From assembly GCA_038501785.1 (NCBI GenBank), contig JBAMJR010000189.1:6535001-6599000 (forward strand): a DNA stretch of 64,000 nucleotides, given 5' to 3'. The position numbers were made by a program, and so were the translations under genes. Of the stretch, positions 11,619-22,243 are shown piece after piece. The stretch's first letter is position 1, and each line of letters opens with the position of its first letter. The DNA comes from Myoxocephalus aenaeus (lineage: Eukaryota > Chordata > Actinopteri > Perciformes > Cottidae). Below the pieces are notes generated by a model. It saw only the letters and a list, made by a program, of their open reading frames with translations. It ran no database searches and had not been told where the DNA came from.

Positions 11619-12522
11619 ATTTAAACATCGCAATCATCTTAACTGGTGATGCACCATCATATCTTAAGGAGCTTATAGTGCCATATTACCCCACTAGAGC
11701 TTTACACTCACTGAATGCAGGGTTACTTGTGGTCCCCAGAGTCTTAAAAAGTAGGTTGGGGGCTAGGGCTTTCAGTTATCGAGCTCCTCTTCTGTGGAAT
11801 CAGCTTCCACTTTCAGTCCGGGGGGCAGGCACGGTCACCTCATTTAAGAGTAGACTTAAGACTTTCCTCTTTGATGCGCTTATAGTTAGGGCTGGCTCAG
11901 GTTTGCCCTGGTCCAGCCCCTAGATATGCTGCTATAGGCCTAGACTGCTGCGGGACATCTTAGGATACACTGAGCTCCTCTTCTCTTCTTCTCTTCCTCT
12001 CTTCCTCTTTCGCTCCTCCTCTCCTCTTCTCCTCTTTCTTTCCCTCCTTCTGGATAAATTATTGTCTCTTCAATGCACATTACTAACTCTACTTTCTTTT
12101 TCCATGGATTCATGGCTGCCTGGAACCAGTCCTGCCTGCTGCCATGGATCGTGGCTGTGTCTGGAGCCAGTCCTGCCTCCTGCCATGGCCCTGCTGATGC
12201 CCCTCCTCTCTACCGCCTTCTGCTTCATGGATCGTGAATATCTGGATCATGGCCCATGCCTACTACTCATTATATGAATAATTTCTGTCATATTCATTGA
12301 ATGTGCTGTAACTCCGTTACGTTATTCATTCTGGTCACATGACATCTTTTGCTTCTGTCCATCCGGGCAGAGGGATCCTCCTCTGCTGCTCTCCCTCATG
12401 TTTCTTCCTGATCCGATGTGAGGTCCCGGGACAGGGAGGTTATGTGTACAGATTGTAAAGCCCTCCGAGGCAAACTTGTATTTGTGATGTCGGGCTATAT
12501 AAAATAAACTGAATTTAAACAT
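11619..12522 (+). mobile_element. L2-type LINE, strongly 5'-truncated copy
   Basis: From about 11639 it aligns with the 3' part of the L2 at 18955-21441: the reverse transcriptase C-terminus, then a CT-rich 3' UTR and the terminal 'gggctatataaaataaact'. It lacks about 50 bp of 3' UTR present in the other copy, and the stop region is altered. An 'atttaaacat' decamer occurs at 11619-11628 and 12513-12522 and may be the target duplication, though part of the right one could belong to the tail. Confidence 0.85.
11639..11923 (+). pseudogene. L2 reverse transcriptase C-terminal fragment
   Basis: Codes for the last ~80 residues of the L2 ORF2 protein (…GDAPSYLKEL…, …RAPLLWNQLPLS…, …SFKSRLKTFLF…), nearly identical to the C-terminus of the ORF at 18955-20648. 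The polymerase core (motifs A to E) is absent, so it cannot function. A small deletion near the end replaces the normal stop and adds about a dozen unrelated residues. Confidence 0.85.
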
Positions 12523-13260
12523 TAAATATTAAACATTAAATCAACTACATTTTATTGGGACAAACTTTGCACGAGTGTCATTTTTTTGTCAGAACACTTT
12601 TTTTGTCAGAACACTGACTCTTTACACTTTGCACGCGTGTCCTTTTTTTGTCAGAACAAGTTTAAGTTTTTAATAAAATCCTATCTTCACAATAATACGT
12701 CACAGAGATATGGTTTCAAATCTGGCAGATATGGTTTCCACTTCCGTGTCTGAGCATCGATGGACATGTCGTATGACGCGTGCAAAGCTTCAGTGTGAGT
12801 CAGAAGATGCCAAGCAAAGAGTCCTGAGCAAAGCTATCTTGGAGAGGATGGACAGACCGCAGCTTCAGTGCCTGAAGGATTCGCTAACAAGGAGCTAGCC
12901 GGAGCTAACGGGCCAGATAGCTGGCTACAGCGTTTCTGTGAGACTGAACGGTGCGTAATCAATTGTTGTCCCTATCATCGTTAACTTTCTTACAGTGAAC
13001 ATAGTACGACTAGTAGTGTTGGACCTCCATTATGTGTTTGTAAGACCGTAAATAACGTTTGTTTGTTGACGATAGCTTAGTAGCGTTAGCACGTCACTAC
13101 ATAGTGCCGTGTTGGATGTTTTCTTCCGTGTCTACGACTGAACGGTGCATACTCAACTGTTCAGAATCAGAAACTGTTTATTAGCCAGGAATGTTTTCAC
13201 AAACGAGGAATTTTACGAGGCGGAAGGTGCATACATTGGACATGGACATGGGACGTTAGA

Positions 13261-13462
13261 TAGGGTGACCAGACGTCCTCTTTTTCCCGGACATGTCCTC
13301 TTTTCGAGACCTAAAAAAAGCGTCCGGCAGGGATTCCAAAAACGTCCGGGATTTTGCTACGTCCGGGAAAATAGTTATTACCCCCTCACAAGTTTTGGAA
13401 ATGGTATCTCCCTCACGTTCCACCTTCTTGTGCAAGCTCTGACTGTAGAGAGAACGTAAATG
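13261..13462. repeat. Dispersed repeat 'tagggtgaccagacg' within the LINE 3' region
   Basis: The block 'tagggtgaccagacgtcc…gtccgggattttgctacgtc' is one I recognise as a dispersed vertebrate repeat of uncertain class. It is not part of the LINE reading frame and appears nested in its 3' untranslated part. Only one copy is in this window. Confidence 0.4.
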
Positions 13463-13599
13463 TAAGTTCACGGCATGCTACACACTACTGCTAGAGGAGT
13501 GAACGGAAAGAGAAAGAAAGAGAAAAAATAAAAATGAAAATAAAAATAAAAATGAAAAAATTAAATTAAAATTAAAATAACTGGGGGTGACAGAGACAG

Positions 13600-14619
13600 T
13601 CAGTGGGGGACCCGGGCCCTGTTGATGAGCCCGACTGCCGACGGGAAGAAACTGTTTGTGTGGCGTGAGGTCTTGGTCCTGATGGACCTCAGCCTCCTGC
13701 CAGAGGGGAGGGACTCGAACAGGATATGTCCAGGGTGAGAGGGGTCAGCTGCAATCTTCCTGGCTCGCCTCAGAGTCCTGGAGTCGAACAAGTCTTGGAG
13801 GGATGGCAGATTACAGCCAATCACCCTCTCAGCAGAGCGGATGATGCGCCGCAGCCTGGCCTTGTCCTTGGCAGTGGCTGCGGTGTGCCAGACGGTGATG
13901 GAGGAGCAGAGGATGGACTCAACGATGGCAGTGTAGAAGTGCACCATCATTTTCTTCGGCAGGTTGAATTTCTTCAGCTGCCTCAGGAAGAACATCCTCT
14001 GCTGGGCCTTCTTGGCGATGGAGCTGATGTTCAGTACCCACTTGAGGTCCTGGGAAATGATGGAGCCCAGGAAGCGGAAGGACTCCACAGCGTCGACGGG
14101 GGAGTCACACAGGATGAGAGGGGCGGGTGGGGCTGCGTTCTTTCTGAAGTCCACAACCATCTCCACTGTCTTCAGAGCGTTGAGCTCCAGGTTGTTCTGG
14201 CTGCACCAGGTCTCCAGGTGGTCAGTCTCCCACCTGTAGGCGGACTCGTCCCCACCAGAGATGAGTCCAATGAGGGTGGTGTAATCCGCGAACTTCAGGA
14301 GCTTGACGGACTGGTGACTGGAGGTGCAGCTGTTGGTGTACAGCGAGAAGAGCAGAGGGGAAAGAACGCATCCTTGGGGGGAACCGGTGCTGGTGGACCG
14401 AGAGCCTGAGACGTGTTTCCCCAGCCTCACGTGCTGCTTCCTGTCAGTCAGGAAGTCTGTGATCCACCTGCAGGTGGAGTCAGGCACGTGCAGCTGGGAG
14501 AGCTTGTCCTGCAGCAGAGACGGGATGATGGTGTTGAAAGCAGAGCTGAAGTCCACAAACAGGATCCTGGTGTAGGTTCCTGGGGAGTCCAGATGCTGGA
14601 GGATGTAGTGGAGGGCCAT
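13600..14619 (-). pseudogene. LINE reverse transcriptase, C-terminal 339 residues, catalytic box altered
   Basis: Codes for the part of a non-LTR reverse transcriptase from just before motif A to the C-terminus. Motif A is present as FVDFSSAFN (residues ~22-30) and the GSPQGCVLSPLLFSLY block follows. The active-site box that should read FADD is FADY, so one catalytic aspartate is lost; this would abolish polymerase activity by what is known of the family. The endonuclease and the N-terminal half of the polymerase are missing. The frame is otherwise open to the end, which suggests a fairly recent insertion. The many plus-strand ORFs here are antisense shadows. Confidence 0.88.
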
Positions 14620-16317
14620 GTTGACACCGTTAACTTTCTTACAGTGAACATAGTACGACTAGTAGTGTTGGACCTTTGTTAATCGTTACTACAGTACTGT
14701 TTGTCACGGTAGCTGATGCTAACACGGAGCTAGCGGTAGCGCGCTAACGGAGATAGCTGATTACAGCTATGAACGGTGGGTAATCAACTGTTGTCCATAT
14801 CACCGTTAACTTTCTTACAGTGAACTTAGTACGACTAGTAGTGTTGAACCTCCATTATGTGTTTGTAAGACCGTAACTAACGTTTGTTTGTTAACGATAG
14901 CTTAGTAGCGTTAGCACGTCACTACATAGTGCCGTGTTGGATGTTTTCTTCCGTGTCTAGAAGTGAACGGTGCATAATCAACTGTTGTCCCTATCACCGT
15001 TAACTTTCTTACAGTGAACATAGTATGACTAGTAGTGTTGGACCTCCATTATGTGTTTGTAAGACCGTAAATAACGTTTGTTTGTTGACGATAGCTTAGT
15101 AGCGTTAGCACGTCACTACATAGTGCCGTGTTCGATGTTTTCTTCCGTGTCTACAACTGAACGGTGCATAATCAACTGTTGTCCCTATCACTGTTAACTT
15201 TCTTACAGTGAACATAGTACAACTAGTAGTGTTGGACCTCCGTTAATCGTTACTACAGTACTGTTTATGTCACGGTAGCTGATGCTAACACGGAGCTAGC
15301 GGTAGCGCGCTAACAGAGATAGCTGATTACAACTATGAACGATGGGTAATCAACTGTTGTCCCTATCACCGTTAACTTTCTTACAGTGAACATAGTACAA
15401 CTAGTAGTGTTGGACCTCCGTTAATCGTTACTACAGTACTTTTTATGTCACGGTAGCTGATGCTAACACGGAGCTAGCGGTAGCGCGCGAACGGAGATAG
15501 CTGATTACAGCTATGAACGGTGGGTAATCAACTGTTGTCCTTATCACCGTTAACTTTCTTACAGTGAACTTAGTACGACTAGTAGTAATGGATCTCAGTT
15601 ACGTGTTTGTAAGGCTATAACTAACGTTGTGCATTTTTAGCTCATGGCCTGAGCATAGTTGGATCTGTTAGCTTTAGCGATGTTTGCACGTAGCTAGCTC
15701 ATGCAGTGTCTGAGCATAGTCAGTGTTGGATCTTCCTTACATGTCGGTGTCTAATCATTACTTTCTATCAGTGAACTCATACTGACTAGTATTAATGTAT
15801 TTTACAGAGTGGATTCAGAGCTGTGAGGGTCCAGACGACAACATGCAGCATCGCTGCAGCAGTCTCCCTGTCCGTCTGCCTGCCAACAGATCACCATAGC
15901 AGGCCACAAAGCCAGCCACAGCTCATCATCCCCACCATATAATAATACATTTTATTTTAGACATTTATTTACATGTGTCTACCATTTTATTCATATATTC
16001 CACTGCTTTTGTGAACCTAAGACCTTTGGTCAAAAAAATCCCATCACCAAAACCGATATACCACCTGAGTAAAGTTATGTTTTCACAACAAATATGAAAA
16101 ATTTCCAAAATCAAGATTACATTTTTCAGCGTTAGTCATATTTTCTCTTTACACTTGTGCCTTGGGACAATGATGCCTCATTATATAGATAGCTGAGATT
16201 GTTCTGTAATTTGTGATATACAACACATGAGTATGTATCATATGCAAGTGACTTTTAAAAGGGAAATTTAAAAATTATAGTAAAACGAGAAAATGACCAC
16301 AGACCCCAGAGTGTTAA

Positions 16318-16597
16318 AGCATTATTTGTGACATCAATTGAGCTCAGACTCTACGACTTACCATGGCAACAGGTATATAAAACCCAGAGCCTACATATTA
16401 ATTAAGACATAGAGATATTAATGCATGAGAGATTTATAAAGACTGTGGCCATTTATCTTCAAACAAGAGTCAGCTGCTTCAACACAAATCGTAAAGTCAA
16501 ACACTGTCACTGAAATAATGTTCAAACAAGTTCAGTAACTTAGTGGAAAGCCAGAGTTTAACTTAGTGGAAACCCAGAGTTTCAGAGTGCAACAAAG
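16318..16597. other. Spacer between the two piggyBac-like elements
   Basis: No feature recognised, apart from a short direct repeat 'aacttagtggaaa' near 16538-16575. Confidence 0.4.
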
Positions 16598-16726
16598 TCA
16601 AGACTGTTTGCTGTCCTGGCTCCTCAATGGTGGAATGAGCTCCCCATTGACATCAGGACAGCAGAAAGTCTCTACATCTTCCACCGCAAACTAAAAACAC
16701 ATCTCTTCCGCCTATACCTTGACTAA
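16598..16726 (+). pseudogene. LINE ORF2 C-terminal remnant (42 codons)
   Basis: An open segment reading SRLFAVLAPQWWNELP… and ending …KTHLFRLYLD plus stop. This is the characteristic C-terminus of teleost LINE reverse transcriptases: a 'WNELP' segment, then a KLKTHLF motif. Nothing of the polymerase core remains upstream. It is a separate relic from the L2 copies, whose equivalent segment reads WNQLPLS. Confidence 0.75.
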
Positions 16727-16803
16727 AAATAATAATACTCAGTAAAAATACAAACCAAAGAAGTAAAATCATGACAGTTTCAAAATAACTCTTAGCTCAT
16801 TAA

Positions 16804-18288
16804 CCCTTCGAGATTTTCGAGCGCGGATCCGCGCTATACGATACTGACGTTTTGAAAATATTCACTCCATCGCGATAATTCTGCACAGAAATATGGTTCA
16901 ACGTCTCCAAGATTTAGTTAAACTTCCGCTTCATCTGCCTTGTGTCCGCGAGATCATACGAGATTCACACAGCAAGCTAGAGCATTTTACACACCCAGAC
17001 GTGTCATATGATGCGTACACAGCTTCACTGGGAGAGAGAGAAAAAGAGAGAGCAGGCACGCTGTGCAAAGCTATACTGGAGAAGGCGCAGCTTCAACCAT
17101 AAATAGAGCCTGAAAGAGTCGATCCCTGAGATGAACAGGACAACGCCAAGCAAAGGGATCCATTGGAAGATGGGTAAGTGTATTTACTGAACTTTGCAAT
17201 AGCATATTTACGTTAGTAACGGGACCTGTAGCCAGATAGAGCTGCTGCTAACACGAAGCTAACGGTAGCGAGCTAACGATCGCTAACGGGGTTATATATG
17301 TCTACAGGCTGACTATAAGACTGCATGGTGGGTGTTCAAATATTGTCACGATCCCCGTTAACTTTCTTTCAGTGAACGTAGTACGCTTAGTGGTTTTATA
17401 TCTCTGTTAATCGTTACTGCCGTATTGTTTACCTCATGTTAGCTCCTAACACGGAGCGAGCGAGCTAACGATCGCTAACGGGGTTATATATGGCTACAGG
17501 GTGGATAAAAAACTGAACGGTGGGTATTCACATATTGTCACGATCCCCGTTAACTTTCGGTCAGTGAACGTAGTATACATAGTAGTGTGGGATCTCTGTT
17601 ATGTGTTTGTGAGACTGAAATGACCGTGTTGTTAGGTTAGCTGCGCGCTAACCGGAAGTAGCGGTACAGTAGCTAAATGGGTACAGGCTCGTTATGAGAC
17701 TGAATGGGGCGTAATCAAATATGGCCACTATCCTGTTACTTTCTTTCAGTGAACTTATACTAACTATTAGTAATGTATTTTACAGAGAGGATTTGCAGCT
17801 GCCAGGGTCCAGAGGACAACATGCAGCATCGCTTTAGCAGCCTCCAGTCCACCTCTGCCAGATCATCATTGCAGGCCACAACGCCAGCCACAGCTCATCA
17901 TCTCACCATATAATAATAAATTTGATTTTAGACATTTATTTACATGTTTCTACCATTTTTGTATTCATATATTTCACTGCTTTTGTGAACCTAAGACCTT
18001 TGGTAAACTAATTTCAAGCACCAAAACAGTTCGACCTCCTGAGTAAAGCTATGTTTTCACAAGAGATATGAAGAATTTCCAAAATCTAGATTACATTTTT
18101 CAGTTTTAGAGTAATATTTCTCTTTACACTTTTGCCTTATGACAATGGTGCCTCATTATATAGAGAGCTGAGATTGTTCTGCAATTTTAGATGTAAAACA
18201 CATGGGTATCTATCATATGCAAGTGACTTTAAAAAGTGAATTTAAGAAATTATGTAAAATCAAGAAAATAACCCCCGACTCCAGAGGG
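16804..18288 (+). mobile_element. piggyBac-like non-autonomous element (second of two), TTAA-flanked
   Basis: Bounded by TTAA at 16800-16803 and 18289-18292. The left end reads CCCTTCGAGATTTTCGAGCG; the right end closes 'cgactccagaggg'. Terminal repeats are only a few bases (CCCTT/CCCTC), compatible with the piggyBac superfamily. The body has a short ORF (16893-17102), three diverged tandem units (~17215-17760) and an AT-rich right half shared with the first element. No transposase is present. Confidence 0.72.
16893..17102 (+). CDS. Short ORF carried by the piggyBac-like element (unknown)
   Basis: 69 codons, MVQRLQDLVKL… ending …LCKAILEKAQLQP. I recognise no domain. The paired element has a diverged counterpart at 12710-12898 (MVSNLADMV… with SKAILERMDRPQLQ), so the ORF, or its DNA, predates their split. 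A donor-like 'gggtaagtg' follows at about 17172, and both elements have an acceptor-like 'attttacag' before their shared 3' part, so it could be the first exon of a relic gene. Equally it may be chance. Confidence 0.25.
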   Translation: MVQRLQDLVKLPLHLPCVREIIRDSHSKLEHFTHPDVSYDAYTASLGEREKERAGTLCKAILEKAQLQP

Positions 18289-18292
18289 TTAA

Positions 18293-18524
18293 CAGGTGAG
18301 AAATCAATAGTAACTCATTGAGAAGAATAAAGCTTCAATGCATGGAGAGTATATGAGTCTAAACTAGAACTAAAACAAGCCGAGTCTGTTTCACAGCGCC
18401 GGGGTTACAACTGAAAGAATAACCCTCAAATATTGTCATTCATCATGAGAATACATGCAACACATTAATCTACCAGAACACACATGCAGGAGATGTTGTG
18501 CTCCAGAGAGACAGAGATAGACAG
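18293..18524. other. Unrecognised spacer
   Basis: No supported feature; lies between a piggyBac-like element and the truncated left side of a Harbinger-like copy. Confidence 0.4.
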
Positions 18525-18600
18525 AGATAAATGCGCGTGCCCGCTCCTCTTCAGAAGGGATAATAATCGAGCACTGACACCACGATCTTCTAACAGTACA

Positions 18601-18735
18601 ATGCCAAATAAACTCAGAGGAACCTCTTTTTATTTCTCCGATGAGAAGCAGGAGATGATCATGAAGACATATGAGGAATGTATAACCTTAATCATTCACA
18701 GCAAACGTGTTGTGAATATTCCAACGTTTTTGTAA
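18601..18735 (+). pseudogene. Myb/SANT-like N-terminal remnant (Harbinger-like copy A)
   Basis: Begins MPNKLRGTSFYFSDEKQEMI and ends after 44 codons. The pattern MANK-x-(R/K)-x(4)-F-S-x-(D/E)-(E/K)-Q-E-M-I-M, followed by a YEE segment, recurs in the other two copies in this window. It looks like the first helix of the Myb/SANT-like DNA-binding protein encoded by Harbinger transposons, where such a protein partners the transposase. The rest of the domain is missing. Copy A is the most diverged (PNK, EKQ). Confidence 0.55.
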
Positions 18736-18954
18736 CATTGTTGCCGTGAACGCAGCTTAACTCCGCCCCCGCTGCGAGACATAAGCGCCGCAAATATATC
18801 AGACAAGTTAAATGTCAGTGTTGGGAAAATGTATCCGCAAATTTTAAGTGCTTCATCACCCAGATCAATCAGATTATATTTACGAATAAATATATACTTA
18901 TGAGGATATATGTACTGTATGCGCGTATGAATCATGTACTATATGTACATACAT

Positions 18955-20648
18955 TCTTCAATGATAAGATTATGGCCATTAGAGACAGGATCGGTGATCT
19001 CCTGCCCTCGACTACTGCCGGTCCATCCTCAGGTGGGATGACCATGGAGGAGGCTGTGGGCCCTGTTGTGCGTCTGGATGGATTTTTTACCATCAACCTC
19101 GACCAACTGTCTTCAATGGTTTCTACTTCTAAATCTTCTACCTGTCTCCTAGACCCTGTTCCGACAAAGCTGTTTAAAGAAGTTTTACCCTTAATTTGTG
19201 CCTCTGTACTAGATATTATCAATGGGTCTTTACTAATGGGTCATGTACCACAGTCTTTTAAAGTAGCTGTAATTAAACCTCTTCTTAAAAAGCCCACCCT
19301 GGATCCAGAGGTGTTGGCTAACTACAGACCTATCTCTAACCTTCCCTTCCTCTCTAAGATACTGGAGAAGGTAGTCGCAAATCAGTTGTGCGACTTTTTA
19401 CATAACAATAGTTTATTTGAGGAATTTCAGTCAGGATTTAGAAAGCATCATAGCACAGAGACAGCACTAGTGACAATTACTAATGACCTTCTAGTTGCAT
19501 CAGATAGGGGACTTGTCTCTGTACTTGTCCTGTTAGACCTTAGTGCAGCATTTGACACCATTGACCATGGCATCTTATTACAGAGACTAGACCAGTCAAT
19601 TGGTATTAAAGGTACAGCATTAAGCTGGTTTAAGTCGTATTTATCAGATCGATCTCAGTTTGTATTAGTAAACGATGAGGCCTCGATGACCACCGCCGTT
19701 CGTCATGGAGTTCCACAAGGTTCTGTGCTTGGACCAATTTTATTCACCTTGTATATGCTTCCTTTAGGCAATATTATCAGAAAACACTCCATAAACTTTC
19801 ACTGTTATGCCGATGATACTCAACTATATCTGTCAATCAAGCCAGATGAAATCCACCAGGTCACTAAACTTCAAGCGTGTCTTAAAGACATCAAAACCTG
19901 GATGACCTGCAACTTCCTGTTGCTGAACTCTGACAAGACTGAAGTTATTCTACTCGGCCCAGAACACCTCAGAAATCAACTATCTGACGATATGGTTTCC
20001 CTGGATGGCATCGCTCTGGCATCCACCACCACCGTAAGGAATCTCGGAGTTATTTTTGACCAGGACCTATCCTTTGGCTCCCACGTGAAACAGATCTCAA
20101 GGACTGCCTTTTTTCACCTACGGAACATCTCAAAGATCCGGCACATCCTGTCTCAAAGCGATGCAGAAACATTGATCCACGCATTTGTTACTTCAAGACT
20201 GGATTACTGTAACTCCGTATTATCAGGCTGCTCCGGAAAGTCCCTTGGGTCTCTCCAGCTGATCCAGAATGCTGCAGCTCGTGTACTAACAAGGACTCGG
20301 AAGAGAGATCACATTACTCCTGTACTAGCTGCTCTCCACTGGCTTCCTGTAAGATCGAGAATCATATTTAAAATCCTCCTCCTCACCTATAAAGCCTTAG
20401 CTGGTGATGCACCATCATATCTTAAAGAGCTTATAGTGCCATATTACCCCACCAGAGCGTTACGCTCACTGAATGCAGGGTTACTTGTGGTTCCCAGAGT
20501 CTTAAAAAGTAGGTTGGGGGCTAGAGCTTTCAGTTATCGTGCTCCTCTTCTGTGGAATCAGCTTCCACTTTCAGTCCGGGGGGCAGACACAGTCACCTCA
20601 TTTAAGAGTAGACTTAAGACTTTCCTCTTTGATAGCGCTTATACTTAG
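18955..20648 (+). CDS. L2 LINE reverse transcriptase (ORF2, N-terminally truncated)
   Basis: Part of a 582-codon open frame that begins at 18900 in flanking DNA; L2 sequence starts at about residue 19. RT motifs occur in order: NYRPISNLPFLSKILEKV (0/1), FQSGFRKHHSTETAL (2), motif A LLDLSAAFDTIDH with Asp213, VPQGSVLGPILFTLY, and the catalytic YADD at 303-306. The C-terminus has RAPLLWNQLPLS and KSRLKTFLF. The enzyme would copy element RNA at a nicked target, but the apurinic-type endonuclease normally ahead of the RT is absent, so this copy cannot retrotranspose on its own. No frameshift or stop interrupts it, which points to a young insertion. The start codon in the flank is probably not used. 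Confidence 0.9.
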
Positions 20649-20880
20649 GGCTGTTTCAGGCTTATAGTTAGGGCTGGCTCAGGTTTGCCCTGGTCCAGCC
20701 CCTAGATATGCTGCTATAGGCCTAGACTGCTGGGGGACATCTTAGGATACACTGAGCTCCTCTTCTCTTCCTCTTTCGCTCCTCTTCTCTTCCTCTTTCA
20801 CTCCTCCTCTCCTCTTCTTTCTCTCCATCTGGATAAACTATTGTCTCTTCAATGCACATTACTAACTCTACTTTCTTTTT

Positions 20881-21075
20881 CCATGGATTCATGGCTGCCT
20901 GGAACCGGTCCTGCCCCGGGTCCTACCCCGGGTCCTGGCCCGGGTCCTGCCGCCCCCCCCACCCACCCCTCCTGCCATGGATCCATGGCTGCCTGGAACC
21001 GGTCCTGCCTGCTGCCATGGCCCTGCTGATGGAACCGGCCTGGAACTGGTCCTGCCTGCTGCCATGGCCCTTCTG
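20881..21075. repeat. GC-rich tandem repeat in the L2 3' UTR
   Basis: Repeated 'gcctggaaccggtcctgcc' and 'cccgggtcctgcc' units with 'gctgccatggccctgctgat' between them. The ORFs seen here on both strands are shadows of these repeats. Confidence 0.75.
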
Positions 21076-22146
21076 ATGCCCCCCTCCTCTCTACAGCCTT
21101 CTGCTTCATGGATTATCAGGATCATGGACCATGCCTAATACTCATTATATGAATAATTTCTGTCATATTCATTGAATGTGCTGTAACTACGCTATTCATT
21201 CTGGCCACATGACATCTATTGCTTCTGTCCATCCGGGGAGAGGGATCCTCCTCTGTTGCTCTCCCTCAGGTTTCTTCCCTTTTTTCCCTGTGAAAGGGTT
21301 TTTACTATCTTTCTAGGGGAGTTTTTCCTGATCCGATGTGAGGTCCCGGGACAGGGATGTTATGTGTACAGATTGTAAAGCCCTCCGAGGCAAACTTGTA
21401 TTTGTGATGTTGGGCTATATAAAATAAACTGAATTGAATTGACATGTGTATATTTCTATATAACTAGGAGTTTGAATATGTGTATGGGCGGATCAGTATA
21501 TATGTATTATTCATAATCAGAAATTCAATAAATTGAAGCAGTGAAAAGAAATTGTGTGTGATTCTCTGTATTCTTATCATGAGTCCACCTTAATCATGTT
21601 CTACAATAATGATATGTATGGTGTACTAATAACACTGTCATATAATTATGAGTGCTTTCAACACATCCATAAGTTTCTTAAGCGCTAAATAAACTTAAGA
21701 ACAGCGCGGCATGCAGCGGGTGAGAGTCTCTGTCTGTGAGACAGGCGATCGGCTGCGTCTGTGCTGATCAGTGTCCGCGGCTCCAGAAGCTCTCGTAAAT
21801 AAATGATTCCTTGTCGGCAGAATCTATAGCGCTGCGTACAGGAAGTCATGATGATGTGAGAACGGATCTTGGCGATCTCAAAGAACTCTCTCCCAATAAA
21901 ACTAATATAACTAATATCGCTCCTTCATCAATGAGGAAGTGAGCTGCCTTTTTTGTCCGGTGGGAGTGGCCAGCTTATCCAGTGAATTTCAGTAAGCCTG
22001 CCCAGGAGCAGGTTTACATTTTTGGCTGTGTTGCTATGGTGATTTATCTAAGCTTGCTTCGAGAAACTGAATAAGCCTGACCTACGTCATCTTATCCTGA
22101 CAATTAGCCCGCTAACTCAGTAAGCCAGGTATGAAAAATAGGGCCC

Positions 22147-22243
22147 AGGTAAGAAGAGAACATCCTCCGTAGGACTGAAAACCCAGAGTTAACCCTGAAG
22201 TTAGCTGGATCACCTTAAATCCTGCTTGGTGGCCCAGAGACCT
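22147..22243. other. Spacer between inverted Harbinger-like ends
   Basis: About 97 bp between a right terminus (GGGCCC at 22141-22146) and an inverted copy of the same terminus (GGGCCC at 22244-22249). It contains 'cccagagttaaccctgaag', which I associate with related elements, so it may be a remnant of the same family. Confidence 0.4.

Larger units (their letters stand above)
13162..14622 (-). mobile_element. 5'-truncated Rex1/CR1-like LINE, minus orientation
   Basis: Lies inside a tandem-repeat unit. The flanking 'caactgtt' (left) and 'accgttaac' (right) are adjacent parts of the unit with about nine bases missing, so the site lost DNA rather than gaining a duplication. The 3' end (left) begins 'cagaatcagaaactgttta', typical of this LINE group. 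Clade assignment within the Jockey/CR1/L2/Rex1 assemblage is tentative. Confidence 0.8.
12946..15700. repeat. Tandem repeat array inside the piggyBac-like element (interrupted by a LINE)
   Basis: Units begin 'gaacggtgcataatcaac' at about 12946, 13140, 14771, 14965, 15159, 15337 and 15515. Two subtypes alternate irregularly. Long units (~194 bp) contain 'gtgccgtgttggatg'. Short units (~177 bp) contain 'gctaacacggagctagcgg'. All share 'ccgttaactttcttacag'. The unit starting at 13140 is cut by the LINE and resumes at 14623. The second element carries about three more diverged units. Confidence 0.85.
12700..16313 (+). mobile_element. piggyBac-like non-autonomous element with expanded internal repeats (first of two)
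   Basis: Its left part (near 12703-12890) and right ~520 bp (15794-16313) align with the better-defined element at 16804-18288. The right terminus 'ccccagagtg' is followed by TTAA at 16314-16317. The left terminus is not clear, so the start is approximate. The middle has grown by tandem repeats of 176-195 bp and by a LINE at 13162-14622. Its ORF at 12710-12898 shares a KAILE…QLQ segment with the ORF of the second element. Confidence 0.65.
18955..21441 (+). mobile_element. L2-type LINE, 5'-truncated, RT frame open
   Basis: Starts within ORF2 (near 'ttcttcaatgataagatt') and runs to the typical teleost L2 end 'gggctatataaaataaact' followed by a 'gaattgaattga' tail. Its left and right flanks are the two halves of Harbinger-like copy A. 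The 3' UTR (20649-21441) holds CT-rich DNA and an expanded 'gcctggaaccggtcctgcc' repeat (20881-21075) that is shorter in the 11.6-kb copy. Confidence 0.9.
18525..22146 (+). mobile_element. Harbinger-like element, copy A, left-truncated, with L2 inside
   Basis: Two flanks of the L2 at 18955-21441 align with the copies at 37705-38949 (reverse) and 39472-43342. The right terminus is 'gccaggtatgaaaaatag' plus GGGCCC. The left terminus seen in other copies is missing. It carries the start of a Myb/SANT-like protein at 18601, a gene that accompanies the transposase in PIF/Harbinger transposons; no transposase is found, so it is non-autonomous. Confidence 0.68.

Noticed and set aside
13726..14409. 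227-codon plus-strand ORF and other plus-strand ORFs over the LINE
   Set aside because: Antisense shadows of a GC-rich reverse transcriptase read on the minus strand; no plus-strand domain.
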